NCBI GenBank assembly: GCA_046566065.1
Contig: JBKHXK010000005.1
Span: forward strand, 1 to 64,000
DNA: 64,000 bases
Direction: 5' to 3'
Source: MB1-2 sp046566065
GTDB taxonomy: Bacteria > Actinomycetota > CADDZG01 > WHSQ01
Of the stretch, positions 17,859-25,771 are shown one piece after another. Each line of letters begins with the position of its first letter. The first letter of the stretch is position 1. A program made the position numbers and the translations under genes. A model generated the notes under the pieces. That model had not been told where the DNA came from. It did no database searches and was given only the letters and a program-made list of their open reading frames with translations.

Positions 17859-19634
17859 GTGAGCCCCTCTCCGGATAGCAACGCACCGCACACGGTTGTC
17901 GGCCGTTTGGATCGGCTGCCCTCGTCGTCGCCCGGGGTGACGTCGCGCATCCTGTGGGCTGTAGCCATACTCGCCGTTCTCACCGGGCTCGGCGGCTTCG
18001 CTTCTCAGACCCTTGTAGGAGGGGTCCTCGCGCTGTGGGCGTTCTGTCTCGCCGCAGCGACCCTCGCACTGGTCCTTCCTCTTCCCATGGCCCTGGTCTC
18101 GCCTCTGTTCATGGGCGTGCTGGGTTGGCTGGTCGACATGCTCCCGTTGGTGATCCTGATCGGGTGGGCCAGTGTCATCTTGCGGTGGGGAGCCGGGCTG
18201 TTGGGAGAGCGGCGGCTCCCTCGCGGAGGCCGCTGGGTCTGGCTGCCCGTGGCTCTCGTGGTGTGGACCGCGCTCGGCATCCTGGTCATCACGTCACTCG
18301 ACTTCAAGCACTTCCTGCTGCTGCTCGGCATCCAGGTGCTCGCCAGCGGGGCGTTGTTGGCGGTCGTCGATCAACTCGGAGCTCTCGAGGATCGGACCCG
18401 GCTGGTGTCCGGGCTTGGGGCGTTCATCGTGCTGCTTTCCGTCGCCGTGTTCCTGCAATGGATCGGGGTCGACATCCAGTCCCTTCAGAACCAGGACGTC
18501 CGCCGCCGGGTGGAGGCGGCCTACGGCGTCGACGCATTCCCGAACAACATCGGGATGATCAAGTACGCGCGCAGTATCGAGGCGGGGGCCCAAGAGCTTC
18601 GGGCGGAGCTGCGGCGGTTCGCGGAGAAAGAGGAGGATCTCCCTCCCTTCAACGTCTTCAGGCCCGAGTTCCAGGCTTACGAGAACAGCCTCGTGGTCCG
18701 CTTTGACGGGTCCGCCCGGGCCTTCGAGGACAAGCTGGCCGCGCACGATGTCGAGCTGCTTTACGATAACGTCGGCCTGGCGCCCGCGAACACCGTGCCG
18801 CGCATGCGTTCGTTCCCGCGCAACGCGCTGACCTACGCGGGCATCTGCGCGGCCCTCTTGCCACTCGCGTTCTTCCTCTTGTGGAGCGGGCGGCGCCGGC
18901 TCGGGTGGGCGGTGATCGTGGCGTGCCTGTTCGGAGCGGGGTTCTCTCTCGCCAGGGGGGCCTGGGTGGCGATCGCTCTCGGCATCGTCTATCTCTTCGT
19001 GGACGGGGTCGCCTCCCGGCAACAGAAGCGAACGGTGCTGGTGGCCTTCGTCGCGGCCGCACTCGTCCTGACCGGCGTGTTCCTCGTGAAGTACGGGGTC
19101 GACCCGGTCACCGGACGCGCCGGTGGGGGAGCCAGCATCAACACCCGCGACGACCTCTATCGCGACACGTTCGCGATCGTGAAGGACAACCCGATCTACG
19201 CGCTGCTGGGTTACGGAACGGAGAAGCCCCGGACCGAGAGCGGAACGGTCAAGGAGGGGACCCGCTACGTGCCGCGTGCGGGAACGCACTCGACGTATCT
19301 GAACTATCTCTTCCGTCTGGGCATCCCGGGCGCTCTGATGATCATGGCCCTCTATCTCTCGGTGTGGCTGCACGCTCGGGCCGCCGCGTGGTTGAGAGAT
19401 AAGCAAGAGGCGTTGTTCGCCACTCTGGCGGCGATGTCGATCGTCATCGCGGGCTCGCACGCAGCGATCCTGAGCCTCTACGTCGAGCCCATCTACACGT
19501 TGACGATCTCGTTGCTCCTCGGGGTCGCCATGGCCGGGTCGTGGCAGCTCCCGCGTTCGGTGTGGTTCCGCCGCCCCGGAGACTCTGCGCGTAACAGCGC
19601 CCGGAAAGCGGGCGCAGGTACGAACGAAGCATGA
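17859..19634 (+). CDS. O-antigen ligase/polymerase-like (Wzy/WaaL family) membrane protein
   Basis: A 591-residue membrane protein with around 12 helices. The C-terminal half has the Wzy_C pattern: an Arg-rich segment SLARGAWVAIALG, then NTRDDLYRDTFAIVKDNPIYALLGYG and GTHSTYLNYLFRLGIPGAL, where a Gly-rich turn followed by His-Ser-Thr is characteristic of the family. It would join or polymerise lipid-linked glycan units on the outer face. A large hydrophilic insertion (about 205-320) is longer than usual. GTG start at 17859; the stop overlaps the flippase start as ATGA. No ribosome binding site stands out, consistent with coupling to the gene before. Confidence 0.82.
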   Translation: MSPSPDSNAPHTVVGRLDRLPSSSPGVTSRILWAVAILAVLTGLGGFASQTLVGGVLALWAFCLAAATLALVLPLPMALVSPLFMGVLGWLVDMLPLVILIGWASVILRWGAGLLGERRLPRGGRWVWLPVALVVWTALGILVITSLDFKHFLLLLGIQVLASGALLAVVDQLGALEDRTRLVSGLGAFIVLLSVAVFLQWIGVDIQSLQNQDVRRRVEAAYGVDAFPNNIGMIKYARSIEAGAQELRAELRRFAEKEEDLPPFNVFRPEFQAYENSLVVRFDGSARAFEDKLAAHDVELLYDNVGLAPANTVPRMRSFPRNALTYAGICAALLPLAFFLLWSGRRRLGWAVIVACLFGAGFSLARGAWVAIALGIVYLFVDGVASRQQKRTVLVAFVAAALVLTGVFLVKYGVDPVTGRAGGGASINTRDDLYRDTFAIVKDNPIYALLGYGTEKPRTESGTVKEGTRYVPRAGTHSTYLNYLFRLGIPGALMIMALYLSVWLHARAAAWLRDKQEALFATLAAMSIVIAGSHAAILSLYVEPIYTLTISLLLGVAMAGSWQLPRSVWFRRPGDSARNSARKAGAGTNEA

Positions 19635-21184
19635 GCCAGCCTCCGGAGGAGAAGCGCCTTTCCACCGAGGCCGCAGGTGACCTCAAGGTCGTAGCCAAGG
19701 GCGGCGCCGTGCAACTGGCCGGACAGGTCACCCAACGACTGCTGTCGTTCGGGTTCGGGATGATGTTCGTGCGGATCTGGAACCCGGCCCTCTACGGTCT
19801 CTATCGCCAGATCGCGCAACTGCTCACGAACTTCAGCCAGCTTGGTCTGGCGGGCTTCAACTACGCCGCGATGCGGTTCATCACGCGCGCCCGGGCCCGG
19901 GGTGACCATGCCGCGGTGAAGGGAACGATCAAGGTCGCTCTGATCGGTTCGACCCTCGCGTCACTCACCGTGTTCGCTCTCCTGCTTGCGTTCCCCGAGG
20001 TGGTGGCAGGTTGGTTCGCCGAGGAGGGGGCCCAGGAGACCGAGTTCGCGCGTCTGATCCGGATCGGCGCGGCTTACGTTCCGCTCTTCGCTCTCTTGCA
20101 GGTGTTGCGTTACTGCACGCAGGGCTACAAGACGATGGTGCCCTCGGTGACGGCGGGCAACATCGTCCAGCCGGTGGGACGCTTCGTGCTGGGCGCGGCC
20201 CTCTTGCTCGCAGGGTTCAGCGTCGCTGGTGCGCTCGTCAGCCTGCTCGTCAGCGTCGCGATCGCAGCCGTCGTGGCGGCATGGTTCCTCAAGCGACTGC
20301 TTACCGCGGAGGAGCGTGCCGCCAAGGGGGCAGCCGAACCGGGGCCCATCATCCGGTTCGCCCTGCCCCAAGCAGGCGCCTCGATGCTGGGCATCCAAAC
20401 GCTGGGGCTCGGCATCCTGTTGCTGGGAGCAATGAGCACGGACAGAGCCGCGGGGCTCTTCGCCATCGCTCTGTCCCTGCAGGGACCCGGCAACGTCTTC
20501 CTCGGCGGCATCGTGAACATCTGGGCTCCCGTCGTCTCCGACCTGCACGAGAAGGGCGAGATCGACCGTCTCGACTCGCTCTACAAGACCATCAACCGGT
20601 GGATCGCCACCTTCTCGTTCCCGGTCTTCGCCGCTTTGATCCTGGAACCGGACGTGTTCGTGGATCTGTTCTCCGGCGGCAAGGCGGACGGCGCCGTCCC
20701 GATCGTGATGTTGCTGGCGATCGGCAACATCTTCTACACGGGCACCGGCCCGACGGGCTACGTGATCTCGATGACGGGCCACCCGGGTGTGAACTTCATC
20801 AATTCGGCCATCTCCGTGGCGATGTACATCGCGCTGGGGTTCCTCGTGGTCCCGACCCATGGGGTCGTCGGGATGGCTGCGGTCGATCTGGGCGTGACCG
20901 CCTTCATCAATATCCTTCGAGTGATCCAGGCGAAGCGGATAGTCGGCGTCCAGCCGTTCGGCAAGACCTTCATCAAACCCGTCATCGCAACGATCGTGGG
21001 GGCCGGTGTGTTGGTGGCCAGCCGTCTCGTTACGAACGACAACACCTGGTTGGAGGTTGGTGCTATCGCCGTTGCAGCGGTCGCTTACGTCATGACGCTG
21101 AAGCTGCTGGGCCTCGACGAAGAGGAAGCGCTCGTGTGGCGGAGGATCAAGAAGCGCGCGTTCAAACGGGGGAAAGACAAGTAG
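19631..21184 (+). CDS. Wzx-like polysaccharide flippase (MATE/MVF superfamily)
   Basis: A 517-residue protein with 13-14 hydrophobic segments and the shape of polysaccharide biosynthesis flippases: an N-terminal amphipathic segment (GGAVQLAGQVTQRLLSFGFGM), then regularly spaced helices and a basic C-terminus (KKRAFKRGKDK). It should flip undecaprenyl-linked oligosaccharide from the inner to the outer leaflet. It overlaps the Wzy-like gene by 4 bases and the sulfotransferase by one (TAGTG), so Wzy, Wzx, sulfotransferase and YjbQ are translationally linked. Confidence 0.85.
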   Translation: MSQPPEEKRLSTEAAGDLKVVAKGGAVQLAGQVTQRLLSFGFGMMFVRIWNPALYGLYRQIAQLLTNFSQLGLAGFNYAAMRFITRARARGDHAAVKGTIKVALIGSTLASLTVFALLLAFPEVVAGWFAEEGAQETEFARLIRIGAAYVPLFALLQVLRYCTQGYKTMVPSVTAGNIVQPVGRFVLGAALLLAGFSVAGALVSLLVSVAIAAVVAAWFLKRLLTAEERAAKGAAEPGPIIRFALPQAGASMLGIQTLGLGILLLGAMSTDRAAGLFAIALSLQGPGNVFLGGIVNIWAPVVSDLHEKGEIDRLDSLYKTINRWIATFSFPVFAALILEPDVFVDLFSGGKADGAVPIVMLLAIGNIFYTGTGPTGYVISMTGHPGVNFINSAISVAMYIALGFLVVPTHGVVGMAAVDLGVTAFINILRVIQAKRIVGVQPFGKTFIKPVIATIVGAGVLVASRLVTNDNTWLEVGAIAVAAVAYVMTLKLLGLDEEEALVWRRIKKRAFKRGKDK

Positions 21185-22125
21185 TGGACAAGAGAGAGTT
21201 GCGCAAGAGTCTTCGCACGAACTTCAACCCCGGCCCCCGCGACCGTCTCAACCGAGTGATGTTGAGAGCGCGCCAGGCCGTTCATCTCCCGGGCCTGATC
21301 GCCGGCGGGAAGCTCGAGAAGCCCGTGTTCATCATCGGGGCGCCGCGCTCCGGGACCTCGATGCTCTTCGCGATCCTCCGTGAGTCGTCCGGGTTGGCGC
21401 ACTGGCCCGGCGAGGCCCACGAGGTCTGGGAGGCGGACCACCACCCCGCGCTACGCGGCTGGGACTCCAACGCTCTGGGGACGAGTGACGCGGATCCCGA
21501 GACCACGGGACGGATCCGCAGATCGTTCTTCCTCGTGACCGGTGCGAAGAAGCGCTTGATCGACAAGACCCCTCGCAATGCCCTGCGCATCCCGTTCATC
21601 GATCGCGTCTTCCCCGATGCCCGCTACGTCTACCTCCTGCGCGACGGACGAGACAACGTGAACTCGCTGATCAATGCCTGGAGGACACCCCGCTACCGCA
21701 CCTATCGTCTGCCGGAACCGCATCACATACCGGGGACCGATCCGCAGTGGTGGAAGTTCACCCTCTACCCCGGCTGGCGCGAGGACATCAGCGGCCCCCT
21801 TGAGGTGGTCTGTGCCAAACAGTGGAAGTTGTCGAACGACTTCGCACTGAGCGCTCTGAGCGAAGTCCCGCAGCAGCGGTGGGAGCGCGTTCGCTACGAA
21901 GATCTGGTCGCGGATCCGGAAGAAGAGGTGGGTCGTCTCATGGGTTTCCTCGAGCTTCCCTACGAGAGCGCCGTGCGAGCCAAAGCGGCGGCCGCTCGGA
22001 CCAAGCCGGTGAACGTCGTGACCCCGCCGGAGCAGGGGAAGTGGCGTCGTGAGAATCCCACCGAGATCGAGAACGTTCTCCCGCTGATCCGCCCGACGAT
22101 GGAGGCGCTCGGATATGGAGACTGA
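21184..22125 (+). CDS. PAPS-dependent sulfotransferase (copy 1)
   Basis: A 313-residue sulfotransferase that moves sulfate from PAPS to a hydroxyl group. Motifs are the 5'-phosphosulfate loop FIIGAPRSGTSMLF (about residues 48-61) and the 3'-phosphate site RYVYLLRDGRDNVNS, with the supporting RYEDLVADPE near the C-terminus. The start is the GTG at 21184, one base into the flippase stop; the longer upstream reading is a shadow. No signal peptide, so it works in the cytoplasm, probably on a lipid-linked sugar or a small metabolite before export. Its 3' end overlaps the YjbQ gene by 11 bases. Confidence 0.88.
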   Translation: MDKRELRKSLRTNFNPGPRDRLNRVMLRARQAVHLPGLIAGGKLEKPVFIIGAPRSGTSMLFAILRESSGLAHWPGEAHEVWEADHHPALRGWDSNALGTSDADPETTGRIRRSFFLVTGAKKRLIDKTPRNALRIPFIDRVFPDARYVYLLRDGRDNVNSLINAWRTPRYRTYRLPEPHHIPGTDPQWWKFTLYPGWREDISGPLEVVCAKQWKLSNDFALSALSEVPQQRWERVRYEDLVADPEEEVGRLMGFLELPYESAVRAKAAAARTKPVNVVTPPEQGKWRRENPTEIENVLPLIRPTMEALGYGD

Positions 22126-22516
22126 GCTTCGGTCCCTCGACATGTCGGGCCGCACGTTCGCAGACCTGACGTCGGAGCTGAGCGGTTTCGTACGGGGCAA
22201 GGGAGACGGACTTGCCTCGGTCTTCGTGCCCCACGCCACGGCCGGTGTCGCCATCATGGAGACGGGTTCCGGGAGCGAGGCCGATCTTCAAGAAACCCTG
22301 GGCAGGCTGCTCCCTCGAGACGATCGGTGGCGTCACAGCCACGGCTCTCCGGGCCACGGGGCCGATCACGTCCTGCCGGCCTTCATCTCTCCGAGCGTCA
22401 CGATCCCTGTCGTCGGCGGAGAGCTACAGCTGGGCACCTGGCAGAGCGTGGTCTTCGTGGACACGAATGTCGACAACCCCGAACGGAAGGTGCGCTTCTC
22501 GTTCCTCAGTGGTTAG
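22115..22516 (+). CDS. YjbQ/UPF0047 family protein
   Basis: A 133-residue protein with the complete pattern of the YjbQ (UPF0047) family: FVPHATAGVAIMETGS, the acidic-His segment RDDRWRHSH, and SVTIPVVGGELQLGTWQSVVFVDTN near the end. Members form small trimers with a His/Glu pocket; some have weak thiamine-phosphate-synthase-like activity, and the physiological role is unclear. It overlaps the sulfotransferase by 11 bases and is followed by a strong hairpin, so it closes the Wzy-Wzx-sulfotransferase operon. Its presence inside a glycan operon is unexplained. Confidence 0.88.
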   Translation: METELRSLDMSGRTFADLTSELSGFVRGKGDGLASVFVPHATAGVAIMETGSGSEADLQETLGRLLPRDDRWRHSHGSPGHGADHVLPAFISPSVTIPVVGGELQLGTWQSVVFVDTNVDNPERKVRFSFLSG

Positions 22517-22525
22517 GGCCGACGC

Positions 22526-22555
22526 GAAGAGAGACCGCCGTGGCGGTCCCTCTTC
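22526..22555. terminator. Strong bidirectional terminator hairpin
   Basis: GAAGAGAGACCGCC (22526-22539) and GGCGGTCCCTCTTC (22542-22555) pair at 13 of 14 positions around a two-base turn, between the stop of the YjbQ gene and the stop of the small minus-strand ORF. No clean T tract follows on either side, but position and stability support termination. Confidence 0.65.
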
Positions 22556-22570
22556 GGTGATCCCTTCCGA

Positions 22571-22732
22571 CTAGCAGCGGGCGCCCGTCCAGCGAGCCAG
22601 GTCGCGACCGCCATCTCCTAGCTGGCCCTTGCGGTACCAGGCGGCGAATCCGCTGCGAGCCCTGTCGGATGCGGCCTGGATGAGGCTGCTGATGGAGGTG
22701 CGGGTGGTGAGAACCTCTGCCTTCGTTGCCAT
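22571..22732 (-). CDS. Small hypothetical protein, 53 residues
   Basis: Reading the minus strand from the ATG at 22732 gives MATKAEVLTTRTSISSLIQA, continuing to a stop at 22571. The ATG has GGGAG about 6 bases upstream (AAGGGAGCAAGAG before ATG), and a terminator hairpin follows the stop, so it looks like a real single-gene unit. The product is amphipathic, with a helical N-terminal half and a conserved-looking RKGQLGDGGRDLARW segment. No membrane segment, no family recognised. It could be a small regulator or antitoxin-like protein, but nothing proves that. Confidence 0.5.
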   Translation of the reverse strand: MATKAEVLTTRTSISSLIQAASDRARSGFAAWYRKGQLGDGGRDLARWTGARC

Positions 22733-22811
22733 CTCTTGCTCCCTTCGTGTTTCCCGGTGTCACCTGGGATGCGTAAGGAAGCGAAGAACGATGTTCATTC
22801 GAAGTGAACGA

Positions 22812-24833
22812 TCAACCCACGATCTTTATCTCGAGGCTCGGCCCCGGCTCATATGTGCAGAATGTCCCGGTTCTGACGGCCCGATCGAGCGAGCGCGCCA
22901 GGCCTTCGTCGTGTTCGGACATCTTCTCCAGGGCGCCTCGGATCGCCCGAGTGACGTTGACCCGGGCTCGTTCGGCCGCCGACGCCGCCTTGCGGTCACG
23001 TCCTCCCAGCCCGATCGCCCGGCCGAGCTCCTCGGTCAGCGCCTCCATCTCCTCGCGCGCCCTGGCGGCTCGCTCGGCGTCGCCCCAGCCTTCGCTCTCG
23101 TCGATCTCATCTTGAAGATCCTTCAGCCGCCTGCGGTAGGCCGCTTTGGCTTCTGGATCGAGGAGCTCTCCGGCGTCCCCGAAGCCGAACGAGACGTTCG
23201 ACTCCGAACCACCCGCCTTGGTCCCTTGGGAGGGGACGGTTCCCTCTTCCGCCGCGACCAGATCGAGGACGTGGATCTGTGACCCAGGTGCCTGCAGCAG
23301 CCGAGCCAGGTGGCGCAGCCCCTTGGAGTCCCTCACGCGGATCGTTCCCTCGCCCTCGATGGTCCAGTAGTCGCCCTCTCTGCGGAAGACGTAGGCGCGG
23401 GCACCTGAGACATCGGCCGGTGCAGTCTGCGGTGCTAGATCCGAGCTCGCCCCGATCGTTCGGAAGATGGTCGTTGCGGCGTCACGCTCTAGCCCCGCAC
23501 CGTCGTGATCTCCGCTTCCCACGTATGCCTCGGCGAGGACCACCCGGGTTCTTGCAATCTCGTAGGGGATCTCGAGCTCCGTCCATAACTTGATCGCTGC
23601 GCGTGCCTCGCTCTGCGCCGACGTGGGGTCTCCTTGCGCCAGGGAAACGCGAGCACGGGCTCCGTGAGCGTCTGCCCACAATGCCGGCGTGCCATAGGTA
23701 TCTGCGATGCGACCCAGCCGCTCGGCGGCCTCGCTCGCGCCCTCCACGTCACCGTTCGCGATCCGTACCTCAACGAGGGCCGGCAGGAGGCGGGCCAAGA
23801 ACAGCTCCCTCTTCTCGTCTTCGACCGCCCGCTCCAGACCCGACAACGCTGCTTGCGGTTTGCCGCGCCGGAGATGGAGCAATGCGAGGCCGGGCTGGGG
23901 GTCTCGCCCCATCTCGTGAGCCTGCCGGAATGCCGCTTCGGCTTCATCCGAGAGGCCCATCTCGAGACGGATCCGTCCGAGCTCGTAGAAGCCCTCGGCG
24001 GCGTAGGAGCGGTGGAAGGTGCGGATCTCCTCACAAGCTCTCACCGCTTCGTCCGCCGCCTGCTGATAGTCGCCGCGCAGACGGATGATCCCGGCGCGAT
24101 GGACCCGGCAGAGACCTGGGAAGCCCGCGATCGATTGTCGTTCGCACCACCGGTGAGTGGCCTCGGTCCAATCTGCGGCGCGTCGGAAGTCGGCTAGCTC
24201 CTCACACGTCGAGATCATGTTGCAGTAGACGAACCCGGTCGTAAGAGGGCTCAACTCTCCTGATATCGCGGCTACGGTCGCTTCGTCCATCAGAGCTTTT
24301 CCCTCGTCGACCTGACCCGAAGCCGCGAGCGACCGGCCCTTGTCGAATATGGATAGAGCGATCAGGTCTTTGTCTTGGAACCTCATGGCGATCTCGTTAG
24401 CCCGCTCTGCATGCTCCAGAGCAGCGCTGTAGTCGCCGGCGCCCTCGTAGGCCATCGCGCTGCGGGTTCGCTCCAGGTATCCCAGCTCGACGCAGTCAGG
24501 CAGCTTCTCCAGCATCCGGCTGGCGCGAGCGAACCAGGCCTGCCCTACGGAGGATTTGCCTTTTGCGAAGTAGTCCTTGGCGATGAGGATGGCGACGGCG
24601 GCGGCCCGTGCTTCATCGCCGTTGCGACAGTGAAGTTCGAATGCCCGCTCGCGGGCAGTGAGGCAATCATCGAGACGGGAGGTCCACCAGGCCGCTTCAG
24701 CCAGGTTCTCGAGATCATCCGCGTCGAGCGGTGAATCCCGATCGCATCGAGACAGGAGATCGAACGCCTCCCCCCACGAGTGCGCGTTGAACTTCGCCCG
24801 GGCATCTTCCAAGGCAGCGGCTGCGGATGCCAT
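22812..24833 (-). CDS. TPR-rich protein with a conserved C-terminal helical/winged domain
   Basis: A 673-residue soluble protein. Residues 1 to about 470 are tetratricopeptide-like helical repeats (for example YELGRIRLEMGLSDEAEAAF and LALLHLRRGKPQAALSGLE). After about residue 490 comes a domain I know from the C-termini of actinobacterial AAA/TPR regulators: YWTIEGEGTIRVRDSKGLRH, LLQAPGSQIHVLDLV, a Lys-Ala-Tyr-Arg-Arg-Arg helical hairpin, and SAAERARVNVTRAIRGALE ending with RTGTFCTYEP. There is no AAA ATPase and no LuxR HTH here. The ATG at 24833 follows a CATAAT hexamer by 6 bases with no ribosome binding site, suggesting a leaderless transcript. A protein-interaction or regulatory role is likely. 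Confidence 0.8.
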   Translation of the reverse strand: MASAAAALEDARAKFNAHSWGEAFDLLSRCDRDSPLDADDLENLAEAAWWTSRLDDCLTARERAFELHCRNGDEARAAAVAILIAKDYFAKGKSSVGQAWFARASRMLEKLPDCVELGYLERTRSAMAYEGAGDYSAALEHAERANEIAMRFQDKDLIALSIFDKGRSLAASGQVDEGKALMDEATVAAISGELSPLTTGFVYCNMISTCEELADFRRAADWTEATHRWCERQSIAGFPGLCRVHRAGIIRLRGDYQQAADEAVRACEEIRTFHRSYAAEGFYELGRIRLEMGLSDEAEAAFRQAHEMGRDPQPGLALLHLRRGKPQAALSGLERAVEDEKRELFLARLLPALVEVRIANGDVEGASEAAERLGRIADTYGTPALWADAHGARARVSLAQGDPTSAQSEARAAIKLWTELEIPYEIARTRVVLAEAYVGSGDHDGAGLERDAATTIFRTIGASSDLAPQTAPADVSGARAYVFRREGDYWTIEGEGTIRVRDSKGLRHLARLLQAPGSQIHVLDLVAAEEGTVPSQGTKAGGSESNVSFGFGDAGELLDPEAKAAYRRRLKDLQDEIDESEGWGDAERAARAREEMEALTEELGRAIGLGGRDRKAASAAERARVNVTRAIRGALEKMSEHDEGLARSLDRAVRTGTFCTYEPGPSLEIKIVG

Positions 24834-24839
24834 CGCACC

Positions 24840-24845
24840 ATTATG
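24840..24845 (-). promoter_or_regulatory. Putative -10 box (CATAAT) of a leaderless transcript
   Basis: On the minus strand CATAAT is followed by six bases and then the ATG of the TPR gene at 24833, with no Shine-Dalgarno sequence. This is the geometry of leaderless actinobacterial promoters. Confidence 0.4.
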
Positions 24846-24853
24846 AGGGCTGG

Positions 24854-25771
24854 CTAGGAAGGACCTTCCGCCGCTCGTGCACGGGATCGCACCCTGGCTA
24901 CGGGCAAACCGGCGATACCGGCCCGGGCCTTGATGCGCGCCGACAGGCCGGGACTCGGAAAGCGGCGTTCGAAACCGAGCTCGCTCAAGACGTCGCCGGC
25001 GATGGCCTCGAAGATCTCGATGTGCTCCGGCGGCATGTCGGTCTTCCAGGAACGGACGCGCCGGATCGGCTGTTCCTTGACGTGCGGATTGAATCTCTCT
25101 GCGCGAGCCAGCGCGCCCTTCTTCGTCTTTTCTGGATCGAGCATCGCCGGATCGAAGTCGAGGGCGAGGAACGAGCAGATGTCTTTGATCTCACCTTCGT
25201 TGTCCTCGACGAGGTCCGAATACATGATCTCGATGTAGCGGCCCCGTTCCAGCTCGCGGCCGTCGCGGATCCCCCTCGCGACCCTGTTGGCCCAGAGCTC
25301 TGCGGCTTTAGCGACGTTCTTGGGCCCGAAGGGAACGTCGGCGTACGAGAGAGCGACGTCGCGTCCGTCCCGGATCAGATGGATGAAACGGGCCTCGGGG
25401 AAGAGCGAGGCCAGCTCGGGGATGTTCTCCACGTAACGTGGCGTCTTGTCGCCCCATCGTTGCTTCCCCTGCGCTTCGGCGTAGGCCAGGTAGGCAGCCG
25501 AGATCGCCTCTGCGTAACCGACCCGCGTACGACCGGACAACTTCTCCCGCACGGACCCGATCGGCAACTCCCAGGCTGCGAAACGTTTGTGCTGAGCAAG
25601 ACGGTCAAGGAACTCGTCCACGTCGACCTCATCGCGGCCCTCATGCAGTTCGGTGATGAAGCGCGACTCCGGAGGCACCGCCACCTGAGGATGGGCGTTC
25701 ATCGTCAGGCGCAGGAAGGTCGTGCCCGATCTCGCCGACCCGACGATGAAGAAAGGTGCAGGCTCTGCCAC
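24854..25771 (-). CDS. PAPS-dependent sulfotransferase (copy 2)
   Basis: A 305-residue cytoplasmic sulfotransferase. It shows FFIVGSARSGTTFLRLTM (5'-phosphosulfate loop), RFIHLIRDGRDVALSY (3'-phosphate loop) and MYSDLVEDNEGEIKDI. It differs clearly from the copy at 21184, so the two probably act on different acceptors. The start is a GTG at 25771 that shares one base with the stop of the AlkP-type hydrolase upstream (TAGTG on the minus strand), so the pair is coupled. The C-terminal 30 residues are basic (ARVRSRARAAE) and may touch the membrane. Confidence 0.88.
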   Translation of the reverse strand: MAEPAPFFIVGSARSGTTFLRLTMNAHPQVAVPPESRFITELHEGRDEVDVDEFLDRLAQHKRFAAWELPIGSVREKLSGRTRVGYAEAISAAYLAYAEAQGKQRWGDKTPRYVENIPELASLFPEARFIHLIRDGRDVALSYADVPFGPKNVAKAAELWANRVARGIRDGRELERGRYIEIMYSDLVEDNEGEIKDICSFLALDFDPAMLDPEKTKKGALARAERFNPHVKEQPIRRVRSWKTDMPPEHIEIFEAIAGDVLSELGFERRFPSPGLSARIKARAGIAGLPVARVRSRARAAEGPS

